Assembly: GCA_963205005.1 (NCBI GenBank)
Contig: CAUJHW010000150.1
Location: 1-64,000, forward strand
Length of the DNA: 64,000 bases
Source of the DNA: Pseudomonadota bacterium
GTDB taxonomy: Bacteria; Pseudomonadota; Alphaproteobacteria; Caulobacterales; Caulobacteraceae
Direction of reading: 5' to 3'
In this document: positions 1-9,586 of the stretch, piece by piece
How the letters are laid out: the number at the start of each line of letters is the position of its first letter
Numbering within the stretch: position 1 is the first letter of the stretch
Program-made: the position numbers and the translations under genes
The notes under the pieces: generated by a model
Told to the model about the DNA's origin: nothing
The model's input: only the letters and a program-made list of their open reading frames with translations
Database searches by the model: none

Positions 1-1690
<1,690 letters not shown>

Positions 1691-1698
1691 GGGACAAG

Positions 1699-1962
1699 AT
1701 GGCCGACAAGCTGCACTTCTCCCTGGTCTCGCCGGAACGCGAACTGTTCTCCGGACTGGTGGACCAGGTGGATGCGCCGGGCTCCGAAGGCGACTTCGGC
1801 GTCCTGGCCAATCATGCGCCGTTCATGACCGCCCTGAAAGAAGGCCCTGTGCGCGTGCGCGACGGTGGAACAACAACTGTCTTCAACGTCCGTGGCGGTT
1901 TCGCCGATGTGACGCCGGACGGGCTGACGATCCTCGCTGAGCACGCCGCGGAAGCCAACTAA
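1699..1962 (+). CDS. atpC: ATP synthase F1 epsilon subunit, short form
   Basis: Epsilon subunit of F1 (87 aa), part of the central stalk. The beta-sandwich domain is complete: LHFSLVSPERELFSG at the N-terminus and the core GSEGDFGVLANHAPFMTAL. The protein stops right after this domain and lacks the C-terminal two-helix hairpin that gives the roughly 130-140 aa epsilon of E. coli its inhibitory role. Short epsilon subunits are known in Caulobacter relatives. It is the last gene of the operon, 8 bases after atpD and just before a strong hairpin. Confidence 0.97.
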   Translation: MADKLHFSLVSPERELFSGLVDQVDAPGSEGDFGVLANHAPFMTALKEGPVRVRDGGTTTVFNVRGGFADVTPDGLTILAEHAAEAN

Positions 1963-1984
1963 GAGGCAAACAATTTAATACCGT

Positions 1985-2030
1985 AAATTTGACGCCTTGA
2001 GGCCTTGCCTAGGCCTCAGGCGTCAAGTTT
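1985..2030 (+). terminator. Probable end-of-operon terminator after atpC
   Basis: A long imperfect hairpin. The arm at 1985-2004 pairs with 2012-2030 apart from one mismatch and one bulge, with a 7-base loop. It starts 22 bases after the atpC stop. A short T-rich stretch follows the second arm but there is no long U tract. Confidence 0.65.
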
Positions 2031-2059
2031 GATGCCGCGCCGTAGCCAGGGGAAATTTC

Positions 2060-2707
2060 ATGCGTCTCGCCCTTTCCAGCCTGATCCTTGCCGCGGGTCT
2101 TTCGACCGCGGCCTATGCCCAGGATCCCGCCGCCCAGCCGGCGCCGGCTGCGGCCGCGCCGGCTCCGGCTGCGGCGCCCGCAGCGGAAGCAGCTCCGGCC
2201 GAACCCGCGCCCCCGCCGCCGACCCTGCCCACCACCGGCACCGGCGCCGAGGCGATCGCCATCGTCGAGAAGATCTGCGTGCCGTCGGTGCGCGGCCAGA
2301 ACTTCGACGAGGTGGCCAAGGCCAACGGCTTCAAGCTCAACAAGCGCGAGCAGACCTGGTCCAAGCAGCTGGGCCCTGAAAAGGGCTATTCGGTCATCCT
2401 GTATCCGCCCGGCTCGAACAAGAGCGTGTGCATGACCGAGCTGCGCTATGCGATGGGGCAGGATGTCGAAGTGGCCAAGGCCCTGAACGTCTGGGCCTTT
2501 GTGCACCAGCCGCCGCTCGATCCCACCGCCAATTACACCCAGGCGCAGGATCCTGACGGCCTGAAGCGCGTGCGCCGGTCGTGGGAATACGTCTCGGCCA
2601 CCGATAGCATCGGCCTGAACTTCTCCACGGTGCGCAAGCCGGACGACACCCCGCTGAACGCCAAGTACGACACGGCGACGATGCAGTACCAGGAACGCAA
2701 GTTCTGA
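2060..2707 (+). CDS. Secreted protein of unknown function with Ala/Pro-rich linker
   Basis: Protein of 215 aa with a clear Sec signal peptide (MRLALSSLILAAGLSTAAYA, cleavage expected after AYA). An Ala/Pro/Glu linker of about 40 residues (residues 22-63) follows. The rest is a globular region with two cysteines (near residues 75 and 122) that could form a disulphide. I do not recognise the family. It looks periplasmic and tethered by a flexible linker. The start is supported by CAGGGGAAA just upstream. The TGA stop shares its A with the ATG of the next gene, so the two are probably translationally coupled. Confidence 0.75.
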   Translation: MRLALSSLILAAGLSTAAYAQDPAAQPAPAAAAPAPAAAPAAEAAPAEPAPPPPTLPTTGTGAEAIAIVEKICVPSVRGQNFDEVAKANGFKLNKREQTWSKQLGPEKGYSVILYPPGSNKSVCMTELRYAMGQDVEVAKALNVWAFVHQPPLDPTANYTQAQDPDGLKRVRRSWEYVSATDSIGLNFSTVRKPDDTPLNAKYDTATMQYQERKF

Positions 2708-2955
2708 TGACGCTTCCAGACGCCGTCGGTCTCGGCGGCGTCTTCGTCATCCTGGTCGCCTATGCGGGCGCGGCGCTCGGCCGCCTCGATCCGCGGCAAC
2801 CCATCTCCCTGCTGGCCAACCTGCTGGGCGCCAGCGCGATCCTCTATTCGCTGTTCACCGAGGCCTTCAACCTGTCTGCGGTGGCGATGGAAGGCTCGTG
2901 GGTCCTTGTCTCGGCCTTCGGCCTCGTCCGCTGGTTTCTAGGCCGCCGTGGCTAG
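2707..2955 (+). CDS. Small inner-membrane protein, CBU_0592-like
   Basis: Protein of 82 aa with three hydrophobic segments (about residues 5-25, 33-52 and 60-76) and a short basic tail (GRRG). The pattern GVFVILVAYAG, then LLANLLGASAILYSL, resembles the small CBU_0592-like membrane domain; the biochemical role of that family is unknown. It overlaps the upstream gene in a TGATG junction. Its last 18 bases overlap the convergent hydrolase gene. Family assignment is from memory and moderately sure; membrane location is clear. Confidence 0.7.
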   Translation: MTLPDAVGLGGVFVILVAYAGAALGRLDPRQPISLLANLLGASAILYSLFTEAFNLSAVAMEGSWVLVSAFGLVRWFLGRRG

Positions 2956-3690
2956 GGCCTCTTCCAGCCAGCTCAGCGTCGCGTCGGCGACCGCCTCCCA
3001 GCCCGCCTCCCCTATGAGCCAGTGGCTCATCCCCGGCATCACCGCATAGGCCGCACCGATCCGTTCGGCGGTCTGGCGCACCGTGCCGGACGGGTGGACC
3101 ACGTCGCGCTGGCCGGCGATGGCCAGGGACGGCATCGGCAGGTTCCCCACGCCCACGCTCGTGGTCATGAAGGGGTCCAGCCACCAGTTCAGCACCTCAC
3201 GAACCGCCCGCCCGCTTTCCGGGCACAGGCGGTCGAGGATCGCGGCCTGCTCGGCCTTGGGCACCCGGTCCAGCCCGTGCGAGCGCATCAGCCCCCGGTC
3301 GGGATTCACCGCCCCCATCCAGAAGGGATCGGCGAGCGTCACGCCCACGGCGGTGACGGCTTCCTCCATGCTCGAGCCGTGGACACCCCAGGGCGCCGAG
3401 GGCGCGATCAGGGCCAGGGCGCGGGCGTTGCTGCGCCGGGCCGCCAGCTGGCAGACGAGACCGCCCATGGAATGACCCAGCAGGACCGGCCGCTCCGGCA
3501 GCCCCTCGCACAGCTTCACGATACTCTTCACGTAGTCGGACATCGACAGGCCGGCCGGCGAGACGCCAGGCCCCCGCCCCGGCAGATCCGGCGCATGGAC
3601 CGTCCAGCCCCGCGCCTCGAAGGGCTCGCGGAAGCGATCGAACGCCCAGCCGCCGCAGAAGGCGCCGTGGACCATGACGACAGTAGGCAT
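2938..3690 (-). CDS. Alpha/beta hydrolase
   Basis: Protein of 250 aa with the alpha/beta-hydrolase fold. The oxyanion-hole motif MVHGAFCGGWAF is near the N-terminus, the nucleophile elbow is GHSMGG (Ser near residue 70), and a C-terminal catalytic His lies in MSHWL. A likely acid is the Asp in GQRDVV. The motifs fit a small-molecule esterase or lactonase without naming a substrate. I chose the ATG at 3690 because GAGGAG lies just upstream. The open frame runs much further upstream but that extension reads as low-quality Arg/Pro-rich sequence antisense to rppH. Confidence 0.85.
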   Translation of the reverse strand: MPTVVMVHGAFCGGWAFDRFREPFEARGWTVHAPDLPGRGPGVSPAGLSMSDYVKSIVKLCEGLPERPVLLGHSMGGLVCQLAARRSNARALALIAPSAPWGVHGSSMEEAVTAVGVTLADPFWMGAVNPDRGLMRSHGLDRVPKAEQAAILDRLCPESGRAVREVLNWWLDPFMTTSVGVGNLPMPSLAIAGQRDVVHPSGTVRQTAERIGAAYAVMPGMSHWLIGEAGWEAVADATLSWLEEALATAA

Positions 3691-3760
3691 TGCGGCTCCT
3701 CGCCGGAATGAAATCCCGGGCGGCGATCCTAGACGGAAAGCGCGCGTCCGGTTGAAGGAA

Positions 3761-4252
3761 TCAGGCCGACGGGCCGCCGGTGGCCGCGAACGGGGCGAAA
3801 GCCCTGGCGACCGTCTCATAGGCCGCCCGTTTGAAGGGCACGATAAGGGAAGGCGCCTCGGCCAGGTATCCCCAGCGCCAGGCTTCGAACTCCGGCTCAT
3901 GGTGGGCCTGGAGGTCGAACTCCGCCTCGTCCCCGTCAAATCGGAATGCGAACCAGACCTGCTTCTGGCCCTTGAAACCACGGGCGGCCTTGGCCCCTGC
4001 GGCATCGTCGGGGAAGTCATAGACGATCCAGCCGTCCGTGCGGCCCAGATAGCTGGCGCTGACCGCCCCGGTCTCCTCGGCCAGTTCGCGGCGGGCCGCG
4101 GTTTCGAAGTCCTCGCCTGCATCCACGCCGCCCTGCGGGAACTGCCAGTTGTGTGGCGGCGGGGTATGGGCGCGTCGGCCCAGCCAGACCCGGCCGTCCG
4201 GGTGGAACAGGACGACGCCGACGTTGGGCCGGTAGTGCGGAAGATCGGTCAT
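3761..4252 (-). CDS. rppH: RNA pyrophosphohydrolase (Nudix)
   Basis: Nudix hydrolase (163 aa) that removes pyrophosphate from the 5' end of triphosphorylated RNA and so starts mRNA decay in the cytoplasm. The Nudix box is intact (GGVDAGEDFETAARRELAEE, near residues 43-62). The N-terminal YRPNVGVVLFHPDGRVWLGRR and the motif PPPHNWQFPQGG are typical of RppH. The ATG at 4252 overlaps the TGA of the upstream deacetylase gene (ATGA), so the pair is coupled. An in-frame upstream extension would run into that gene and is not supported. Confidence 0.93.
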   Translation of the reverse strand: MTDLPHYRPNVGVVLFHPDGRVWLGRRAHTPPPHNWQFPQGGVDAGEDFETAARRELAEETGAVSASYLGRTDGWIVYDFPDDAAGAKAARGFKGQKQVWFAFRFDGDEAEFDLQAHHEPEFEAWRWGYLAEAPSLIVPFKRAAYETVARAFAPFAATGGPSA

Positions 4253-5361
4253 TTCCGGGCGGTCAGGGCAGACGCGGGGGCCAACTGGAAACCCCGGGTT
4301 TCCACCCCGTTGGCCCACGCCGCAACCTTCTCCAGCGTGACCGGATAGGCGAAGCCCGAGCCCAGGGCCTGCCCACGCTGGAGCGCGGCGGCTTCCAGGG
4401 CCGAGAGCTGCTGGTCAATGGCGGAACCGGAGAGCCTGTCGTCGATCACCCGCTCGGCCGTGGCCCGGGGCAGACCCCCGCCCTTGCCGGCTGCCGCCCC
4501 GTCGTCGATGAATGCCAGGCCGCGGCCGCGCACGGTGCTGGCGAAGGCGTCGTAGGCCGGCGCGCTCTTGAGGAAGCGCGAGCCCAGGTAGTTGGTCAGG
4601 CCGAAGTAGCCGCTGGCCCGGGACAGGATCCACTCCAGCCTCTTCACGGTTTCCGGCGGCTGGCCCTCGGTCATCAGGGTGTAGGGGCCCGGATCGTTCT
4701 CCGGATAATTCTCCGGCTCCATGGGCGTCTCGAGCAGCACCTCGTGCCCCCGGGCGCGTGCCATGTCGATCCAGCCCTGCAGGCCCTCGGCATAGACCAC
4801 GAACGACAGGGTGATCTCCGGGCGCAGGGTCTCGATCGCCTGGAGGGTGGCGCGGCTGTTGAGGCCCAGGCCGCCAACGATCAGCGACACCTTGGGTCGG
4901 CCGCTGGAGATGAACGGCCGGGCATAGGCCTGAGCCGGCGTACGGCCGTCGGTCGCGATGATCGGCAATGGCCCGGCCGGTCCCGGGGCGAAGAAGCCGG
5001 GGATCGGGGCGACCGGCAGGGGGCCGCCCGCGAAGGTTGACGGGAGCGGCGCATGGCCAGCGACAGCCGCCTGCGGCGCCAGCGGCCGCTCGGAGAGCCG
5101 CACGACGTCCGAATGGGCGTGCGGCGCGCCATGCGCGGGCTTGAGGGCTTCGCGCCATCCGGCCGGCGCCTTGCGGAACGCAGCGTCCAGCGAAAGCTGC
5201 GGCGCCGCCTCGCCGCCCATGGGTCCGACAAGGCCGATTAGCGCGTAGACCGCGCCGGCGAACACCAGCGCCGCCGCGCCCAGACCCACGGCAGGGTTCT
5301 TCGCGATCGCCCGGACATCCAGCCCCGGGATCTTCAGCGCGGGCAGCTTGAGTTTGGGCAT
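4249..5361 (-). CDS. Divergent polysaccharide deacetylase family protein (YibQ/DUF610-like)
   Basis: About 370 aa. An N-terminal membrane anchor (AAALVFAGAVYALIGLV, roughly residues 27-43) is followed by a Pro/Ala-rich linker. A C-terminal domain begins at KVSLIVGGLGLN and includes LSFVVYAEGLQGWIDMAR, EVLLETPMEPENYPENDPGP and GLAFIDDGA, typical of the divergent polysaccharide deacetylases. The domain probably acts in the periplasm on cell-wall or other glycans; the activity of this branch is poorly known. Start is uncertain: ATG at 5361 gives MPKLKLPALKIPG, but a TTG 18 bases further upstream has a better-spaced GAGGAG. Coupled to rppH. Confidence 0.85.
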   Translation of the reverse strand: MPKLKLPALKIPGLDVRAIAKNPAVGLGAAALVFAGAVYALIGLVGPMGGEAAPQLSLDAAFRKAPAGWREALKPAHGAPHAHSDVVRLSERPLAPQAAVAGHAPLPSTFAGGPLPVAPIPGFFAPGPAGPLPIIATDGRTPAQAYARPFISSGRPKVSLIVGGLGLNSRATLQAIETLRPEITLSFVVYAEGLQGWIDMARARGHEVLLETPMEPENYPENDPGPYTLMTEGQPPETVKRLEWILSRASGYFGLTNYLGSRFLKSAPAYDAFASTVRGRGLAFIDDGAAAGKGGGLPRATAERVIDDRLSGSAIDQQLSALEAAALQRGQALGSGFAYPVTLEKVAAWANGVETRGFQLAPASALTARK

Positions 5362-5436
5362 GGCGATGGCGGCCAAGGCATGGGTCTCCTCAGCCTCCAC
5401 TGTCGCCGATCATGGTTAACGCGGACTTTCCCGGCG

Positions 5437-5460
5437 CCCGCCTCCCCGGGGGGAGGCGGG
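5437..5460 (-). terminator. GC-rich hairpin between divergent deacetylase and hydrolase genes
   Basis: A perfect 10-bp stem (5437-5446 with 5451-5460) and a 4-base loop just after the stop of the dienelactone hydrolase gene. There is no U tract on either strand, so terminator function is only suggested by position. It also resembles the GC-rich hairpins of dispersed repeats elsewhere in this window. Confidence 0.35.
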
Positions 5461-5471
5461 ACCGGAAAACG

Positions 5472-6332
5472 TCAGCCCAGCTGGGTCTTATAGAGCTTGC
5501 TCAGCTCGGCCCACGCCTTCTCTGCGGCGGCCTCGTCGTAGACCGCGCTGCCCTTGACGCACCAGCCGTGGTTGGCCGGATAGACCTCGACCGTGGCCGA
5601 CTTCTTCGCCTCGGCGAAGGCCGCCTTGAGGATGTCCTTGGAATCCGGCTGCTGCTTGTCGTCGTTCTGAGCCACGGCGACCAGATAGCCGGCGTTGGTC
5701 TTCGGGATCAGCAGATGCGGGCTGTCCGGGTTCTTGGTGGTCAGGCCGCCGCCATGGAAGCTGCCGACCGCGGCGATGCGTGTCGGGGCCGCAGCGGCGG
5801 TCCGGAAGCTCAGCGGCCCCCCCATGCAGTAGCCCTGCACGCCGACCTTCTTTTTCCTGTTGGTCTGCGGCTGGGCGTCGAGGAAGGCGATGTAGGCCGC
5901 GGCGTCGCGGTCGACCCCGTCATTGGTCATGGCGGCGCGGTAGCCCATTACCCGGGCGCGGTCGGTGGGGTTTGCGAAGTCAAAGCCGGGGCTCGCCACC
6001 ACACCCTTCACCGAGCGGTAGAAGGGATTGGGGACCAGCACCACATAGCCCTGGCTGGCCAGACGGCGGCCCATCTCGCGGAACGCCGGACGCAAACCGG
6101 CGATGTCGGTCCAGATCAGGACCGCGGGCCAGGTTCCCTTCTTGGAGGGATAGAACAGGGCCGCGTCGGCGACGCCATCGGCGGTCTTCACCTCGACGTC
6201 CTTTTCCGTGACCCCCGCCTGGGCATGGGCGGCGGAGCCCAGGCCCGCCACCGCAGCGGTCATCAGGCCGAAGGTCCGGCGCGAAACCGTCGGATCGTGG
6301 ATCAGGCCTACGTGGATATCGTCGTCGCACAT
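5472..6332 (-). CDS. Dienelactone hydrolase family protein, Tat-exported
   Basis: Protein of 286 aa. A twin-arginine signal (VSRRTFGLMTAAVAGL) lies near residues 16-31, with a likely cleavage after AHA. The dienelactone hydrolase core follows: the nucleophile elbow is GYCMGG, with Cys as nucleophile as is usual for this family, and a candidate catalytic His lies in YPANHGWCV. The enzyme would hydrolyse a lactone or ester in the periplasm; the substrate is not evident. The ATG at 6332 is preceded by GGGAGG at good spacing, and an upstream TTG was rejected. It appears monocistronic. Confidence 0.85.
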   Translation of the reverse strand: MCDDDIHVGLIHDPTVSRRTFGLMTAAVAGLGSAAHAQAGVTEKDVEVKTADGVADAALFYPSKKGTWPAVLIWTDIAGLRPAFREMGRRLASQGYVVLVPNPFYRSVKGVVASPGFDFANPTDRARVMGYRAAMTNDGVDRDAAAYIAFLDAQPQTNRKKKVGVQGYCMGGPLSFRTAAAAPTRIAAVGSFHGGGLTTKNPDSPHLLIPKTNAGYLVAVAQNDDKQQPDSKDILKAAFAEAKKSATVEVYPANHGWCVKGSAVYDEAAAEKAWAELSKLYKTQLG

Positions 6333-6407
6333 GGCGAAGCCTCCCAAGCTTTGAAGTCGTTGGCGCCTAAGCGTGGGGGCGATTGTTACGGGGTTATTTC
6401 CGGGCGG

Positions 6408-7520
6408 CTAGGCCCAGGCGCCATAGGGATCGACGAAAGTCCTTCCGAGGGCCTCGGCAACCGCCGGATGGGTCACCTGCCCCTTGAGGACATTCAGTCC
6501 TTTGGCGAGGTGGCGATTGGCCTTCAGGGCGTCGAGCCCGTGGTCCGCCAACAGCAACCCGAACGGCAGGGTGGCGTGGACCAGGGCCTCGGAGGAGGTC
6601 CGCGGCGCGGCGCCCGGCATGTTGGCCACGCAGTAGTGGACCACGCCGTCGACCGTGTAGGTCGGATCCTTGTGGGTGGTCGGCCGGCTGGTCTCGAAGC
6701 AGCCGCCCTGGTCGATGGACACGTCCACCAGCACCGAGCCCGGCTTCATCCGCGACAGGTCGGCGCGGCGGATCATCGTCGGGGCCGAGGCGCCGGCGGT
6801 CAGCACCGCGCCGATCACCACGTCGGCCCGGAGGATCTCCTCCTCCACCGCGTCCTGGGTCGAATAGCGGGTGAGGATGCGGCCCTGGAACATGTTGTCC
6901 AGCTCGCGCATGCGCGGGATCGAGCGCTCGACGATCACCACCTCGGCGCCCAGTCCGGCCGCCATCCGCGCGGCGTTCATGCCCACCACGCCGCCGCCCA
7001 GCACCAGCACGCGCGCCGGCGGCACGCCCGGGACGCCGGAGATCAACAGCCCCATGCCGCCGTTGTGCTTCAGCAGGGTCTCGCCCGCCGAGAACACCGC
7101 GATCCGCCCGGCCACCTCCGACATCGGCGCCAGCAGCGGCAGGCCGCCCTGCGGGTCGGTCACAGTCTCGTAGGCGATCGCCGCGCAGCCCGAGGCCAGC
7201 AGGCCGTCAGCCTGGGCCGGATCGGGCGCCAGGTGCAGGTAGGTGAACAGGATGTGCCGGCTGTTGAGCCGGGCCCATTCGGGCGCCTGCGGCTCCTTCA
7301 CCTTCACGATCAGCTCGGCCGAGGCGAAGACGTCCTCGGCGCCGGGCAGCACCGTGGCGCCCGCCCGCTTGTAGAGGGCGTCGGAATAGCCGGCCCCGTC
7401 GCCCGCCCCCATCTCCACGACCACCTCGTGCCCGTGGGCGACGTACTCACGCACCGCGGTGGGCGTCAGCCCGACCCGATATTCGTCCGGCTTGATCTCA
7501 CGAGGCACGCCAACGCGCAT
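6408..7520 (-). CDS. ald: Alanine dehydrogenase
   Basis: Converts L-alanine to pyruvate and ammonia with NAD+ (370 aa, the usual length). The N-terminal [20 protein letters not shown] is the family signature. The catalytic Lys and His regions are present ([17 protein letters not shown]). The Rossmann loop [15 protein letters not shown] (near residue 170) binds NAD. ATG at 7520 with AAGGAG upstream. The upstream intergenic region of 186 bases is shared with the divergent aldo/keto reductase gene. No operator was recognised there. Confidence 0.95.
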   Translation of the reverse strand: MRVGVPREIKPDEYRVGLTPTAVREYVAHGHEVVVEMGAGDGAGYSDALYKRAGATVLPGAEDVFASAELIVKVKEPQAPEWARLNSRHILFTYLHLAPDPAQADGLLASGCAAIAYETVTDPQGGLPLLAPMSEVAGRIAVFSAGETLLKHNGGMGLLISGVPGVPPARVLVLGGGVVGMNAARMAAGLGAEVVIVERSIPRMRELDNMFQGRILTRYSTQDAVEEEILRADVVIGAVLTAGASAPTMIRRADLSRMKPGSVLVDVSIDQGGCFETSRPTTHKDPTYTVDGVVHYCVANMPGAAPRTSSEALVHATLPFGLLLADHGLDALKANRHLAKGLNVLKGQVTHPAVAEALGRTFVDPYGAWA

Positions 7521-7706
7521 GGGAAGCTCCTTCGGGGGAGGAATTTGCTCGATGTCGAGGATTTGGGGGAACGAGATTGCAAGGTCAAGCGCCCAGCCTC
7601 CGGCGAAGCCCTCCCCGCGCCTCTGGCGTTCGGTCAAAACTCGGCTAAACCCGCTTCCGCGCCCGGGAAAGACCGAGGCGGACGGCCAGCGAGGAAACGG
7701 ACAACG

Positions 7707-8723
7707 ATGCAATCCAAGCGTTTGGGCAAGAGCCCCATTGTCGTGTCAGCCATCTGCATGGGGACCATGACCTTCGGCTCCCAGGCCGACGAGAAGACCT
7801 CCCACCGTATCCTCGACCGGTCGCTGGAAGCCGGGATCAACTTCTTCGACACGGCCGAGAACTATCCGGTTCCGCCGAAGGAGGAATGGGCGGGCACGAC
7901 GGAAGAGATCGTCGGCCGTTGGATGAAGACCAAGCGCCGCGACGAGCTGATCATCGCCACCAAGGTTTCGGGCCCCAGTCACGGGTGGCTGAAGTCATCC
8001 CAGCGGGCGGGGATGACCGCGCTTGACCGCCACAACATCGTCCGCGCCGTCGAAGCCAGCCTCAAGCGCCTGCAGACCGACTATGTCGACCTCTACCAGA
8101 CCCACTGGCCGGATCATGGCGCGCGGTATGAAGAGGCGCTGCGGGCGCTGGACGACCTGGTCGAGGCCGGCAAGGTGCGGGTGATCGGCTGCAGCAACGA
8201 GACCTCCTGGGGCCTCATGAAGAGCCTCTCGGTCTCCGAGCGTGAGGGCCTGGCCCGCTACGAGACCATCCAGAACAATTTCAGCCTGAACAACCGCCGG
8301 TTCGAGGACGAGCTGGCCCAGGTCTGCCGTCAGGAAGGCGTAAGCCTGATCCCCTACTCGCCGCTGGGCGGCGGGGTGCTGTCGGGCAAGTACCAGGATG
8401 GCGCACGGCCCGAAGGCGCGCGCTTCTCGAACTATCTGAAGATCGGCGGTCGCCAGGCGGCGATGGCTCAGCGGTTCGTCAACGACAAGTCGCTGGCGTC
8501 CACAGCCCGCTTCGCCGCCATCGCCGCCGAAGCCGGGATCTCGCCGGTCACCCTGGCGACGGCCTGGAGCAAGCAGCACGACTTCGTGGCCTCGACCATC
8601 GTCGGCGCGACGCGCGAGGACCAGCTGGACGACATCTTCGCCGCCGGCGACCTGACTCTCGATGCCGGGGTGATGAAGCAGATCGACGCGGTGTCGACGG
8701 ATATCCTCTACCCGATGGGGTGA
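7707..8723 (+). CDS. Aldo/keto reductase (Tas/YajO-type)
   Basis: NADPH-dependent oxidoreductase of 338 aa with the (beta/alpha)8 aldo/keto reductase fold. The catalytic tetrad is visible: Asp and Tyr in FFDTAENYP, Lys in IATKVSG, His in YQTHWPD. The cofactor-binding end is STIVGATREDQLDD. The long form with WAGTTEEIVGRW resembles the Tas/YajO group. Substrate unknown. ATG start at 7707; the preceding 186 bases separate it from the divergent ald gene. Confidence 0.9.
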   Translation: MQSKRLGKSPIVVSAICMGTMTFGSQADEKTSHRILDRSLEAGINFFDTAENYPVPPKEEWAGTTEEIVGRWMKTKRRDELIIATKVSGPSHGWLKSSQRAGMTALDRHNIVRAVEASLKRLQTDYVDLYQTHWPDHGARYEEALRALDDLVEAGKVRVIGCSNETSWGLMKSLSVSEREGLARYETIQNNFSLNNRRFEDELAQVCRQEGVSLIPYSPLGGGVLSGKYQDGARPEGARFSNYLKIGGRQAAMAQRFVNDKSLASTARFAAIAAEAGISPVTLATAWSKQHDFVASTIVGATREDQLDDIFAAGDLTLDAGVMKQIDAVSTDILYPMG

Positions 8724-8728
8724 ACGAA

Positions 8729-8757
8729 CGGGGCCCCGGCTCGCGCCAGGGGCCCCG
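8729..8757. terminator. Bidirectional hairpin between convergent genes
   Basis: A perfect 9-bp GC stem (8729-8737 with 8749-8757) and an 11-base loop lie 6 bases after the aldo/keto reductase stop and 16 bases from the end of the convergent lipoprotein gene. No U tract is present, so function is inferred from position. Confidence 0.5.
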
Positions 8758-8772
8758 GACGGCCATGGAACC

Positions 8773-9063
8773 CTAGTTCTGCTTGGCGGCGGCATCGGCC
8801 GCGGCGTCTGCCTTGCGAGCCGCGACGCCGGCGGCGTCTGCCGTGGCGTCCGCCGCATTGCTGGCCGCGGCCGAGGCGTTGGCTGCGGCCGCCTCGGTGT
8901 TGGCGACCGCGTCACTGCCCGCTGACTGCATGGCGTCACCGGCCTGGCCGGCGGCGACGCCCGCGGTGTCGGTGGCCTCCGCCGCCTTGTTTTCGGTCGT
9001 CTGCGAACAGGCGGCCAGGAGCACGGCGCACAGTCCCGCCGCCGCGATGATCTTCGGATTCAT
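8773..9063 (-). CDS. Ala-rich small lipoprotein
   Basis: Protein of 96 aa with a lipoprotein signal peptide: MNPKIIAAAGLCAVLLAAC, lipobox LAAC, acylated Cys at residue 19. The mature part is over 40% Ala with repeated Asp/Asn/Ala blocks and no aromatic residue, suggesting an extended or helical envelope tether. Composition and architecture match the lipoprotein at 23000-23302 but I see no close sequence identity. Function unknown. An imperfect EcfG-like element upstream (GAAAC, 17 nt, CGTT) is too weak to claim stress control. Confidence 0.75.
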   Translation of the reverse strand: MNPKIIAAAGLCAVLLAACSQTTENKAAEATDTAGVAAGQAGDAMQSAGSDAVANTEAAAANASAAASNAADATADAAGVAARKADAAADAAAKQN

Positions 9064-9163
9064 TCAGGATCTCCCCAGTGGAAGCCGATCGCCAGCGGCT
9101 GCCGGCAAGCTTCGCCGCAGGAAACGCGCCGGGCGCCGGATCGGTTTCCGACGGTTCGCGGAA

Positions 9164-9586
9164 TCAGTGCGTGGCCGGTTCGGCCGAGATCTCCTCGAGG
9201 GTCTTGCCGACCGCCTTGGCGCCGTAGTCCTGGGCGATGTCCCCGAGGGACAGGATGCCGGCCAGCTTGCCCTGATCGTTGAGCACCACGAGGCGGCGGA
9301 TCTGGTGGTTGCCCATCTTGGCCGCGGCGTCGGCGACGTTGTCGTCCTCGCTGCAACTCTCCACGTCGTCGCTCATGACTTCGGAAACCGGGCCGTCAAC
9401 GGAGTCGCCCTTGGCGACGACGCGGATGACGATGTCGCGGTCGGTAATCAGGCCGACAACCTTGCCATCCTCCATCACCGGCACGGCGCCGCTCTCGATC
9501 TGCGCCATGGTGCGGGCGACCTCGGCGATGGTCGTCTGCGGGGTGGCGGTCGCCACCTGTGCGGTCATGGCTTCGCTGACTTTCAT
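9164..9586 (-). CDS. CBS domain protein
   Basis: Protein of 140 aa made of two tandem CBS motifs (about residues 1-58 and 66-125) forming one Bateman module. Typical CBS strands are GAVPVMEDGKVVGLITDRDI and RRLVVLNDQGKLAGILSLGD. Such stand-alone modules bind adenine nucleotides and act as cytoplasmic sensors; no partner domain is fused. The ATG overlaps the TGA of the upstream PEP-CTERM-like gene (ATGA), and AAAGGA lies just before it. Confidence 0.88.
   Translation of the reverse strand: MKVSEAMTAQVATATPQTTIAEVARTMAQIESGAVPVMEDGKVVGLITDRDIVIRVVAKGDSVDGPVSEVMSDDVESCSEDDNVADAAAKMGNHQIRRLVVLNDQGKLAGILSLGDIAQDYGAKAVGKTLEEISAEPATH

Noticed and set aside
5411-5420. CtrA-type half-site (TTAACCAT on the minus strand)
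   Set aside because: Only one half-site is present, with no second TTAA at 7-base spacing.
5412-7706. Plus-strand open frame preceding the aldo/keto reductase in the same frame
   Set aside because: It is antisense to the dienelactone hydrolase and alanine dehydrogenase genes. Only the part from ATG 7707 encodes a recognisable protein.
9123-9148. EcfG-like promoter upstream of the Ala-rich lipoprotein at 8773-9063
   Set aside because: The -35 reads GAAAC rather than GGAAC. With one mismatch in five bases the match is not convincing, although the gene type would suit stress control.
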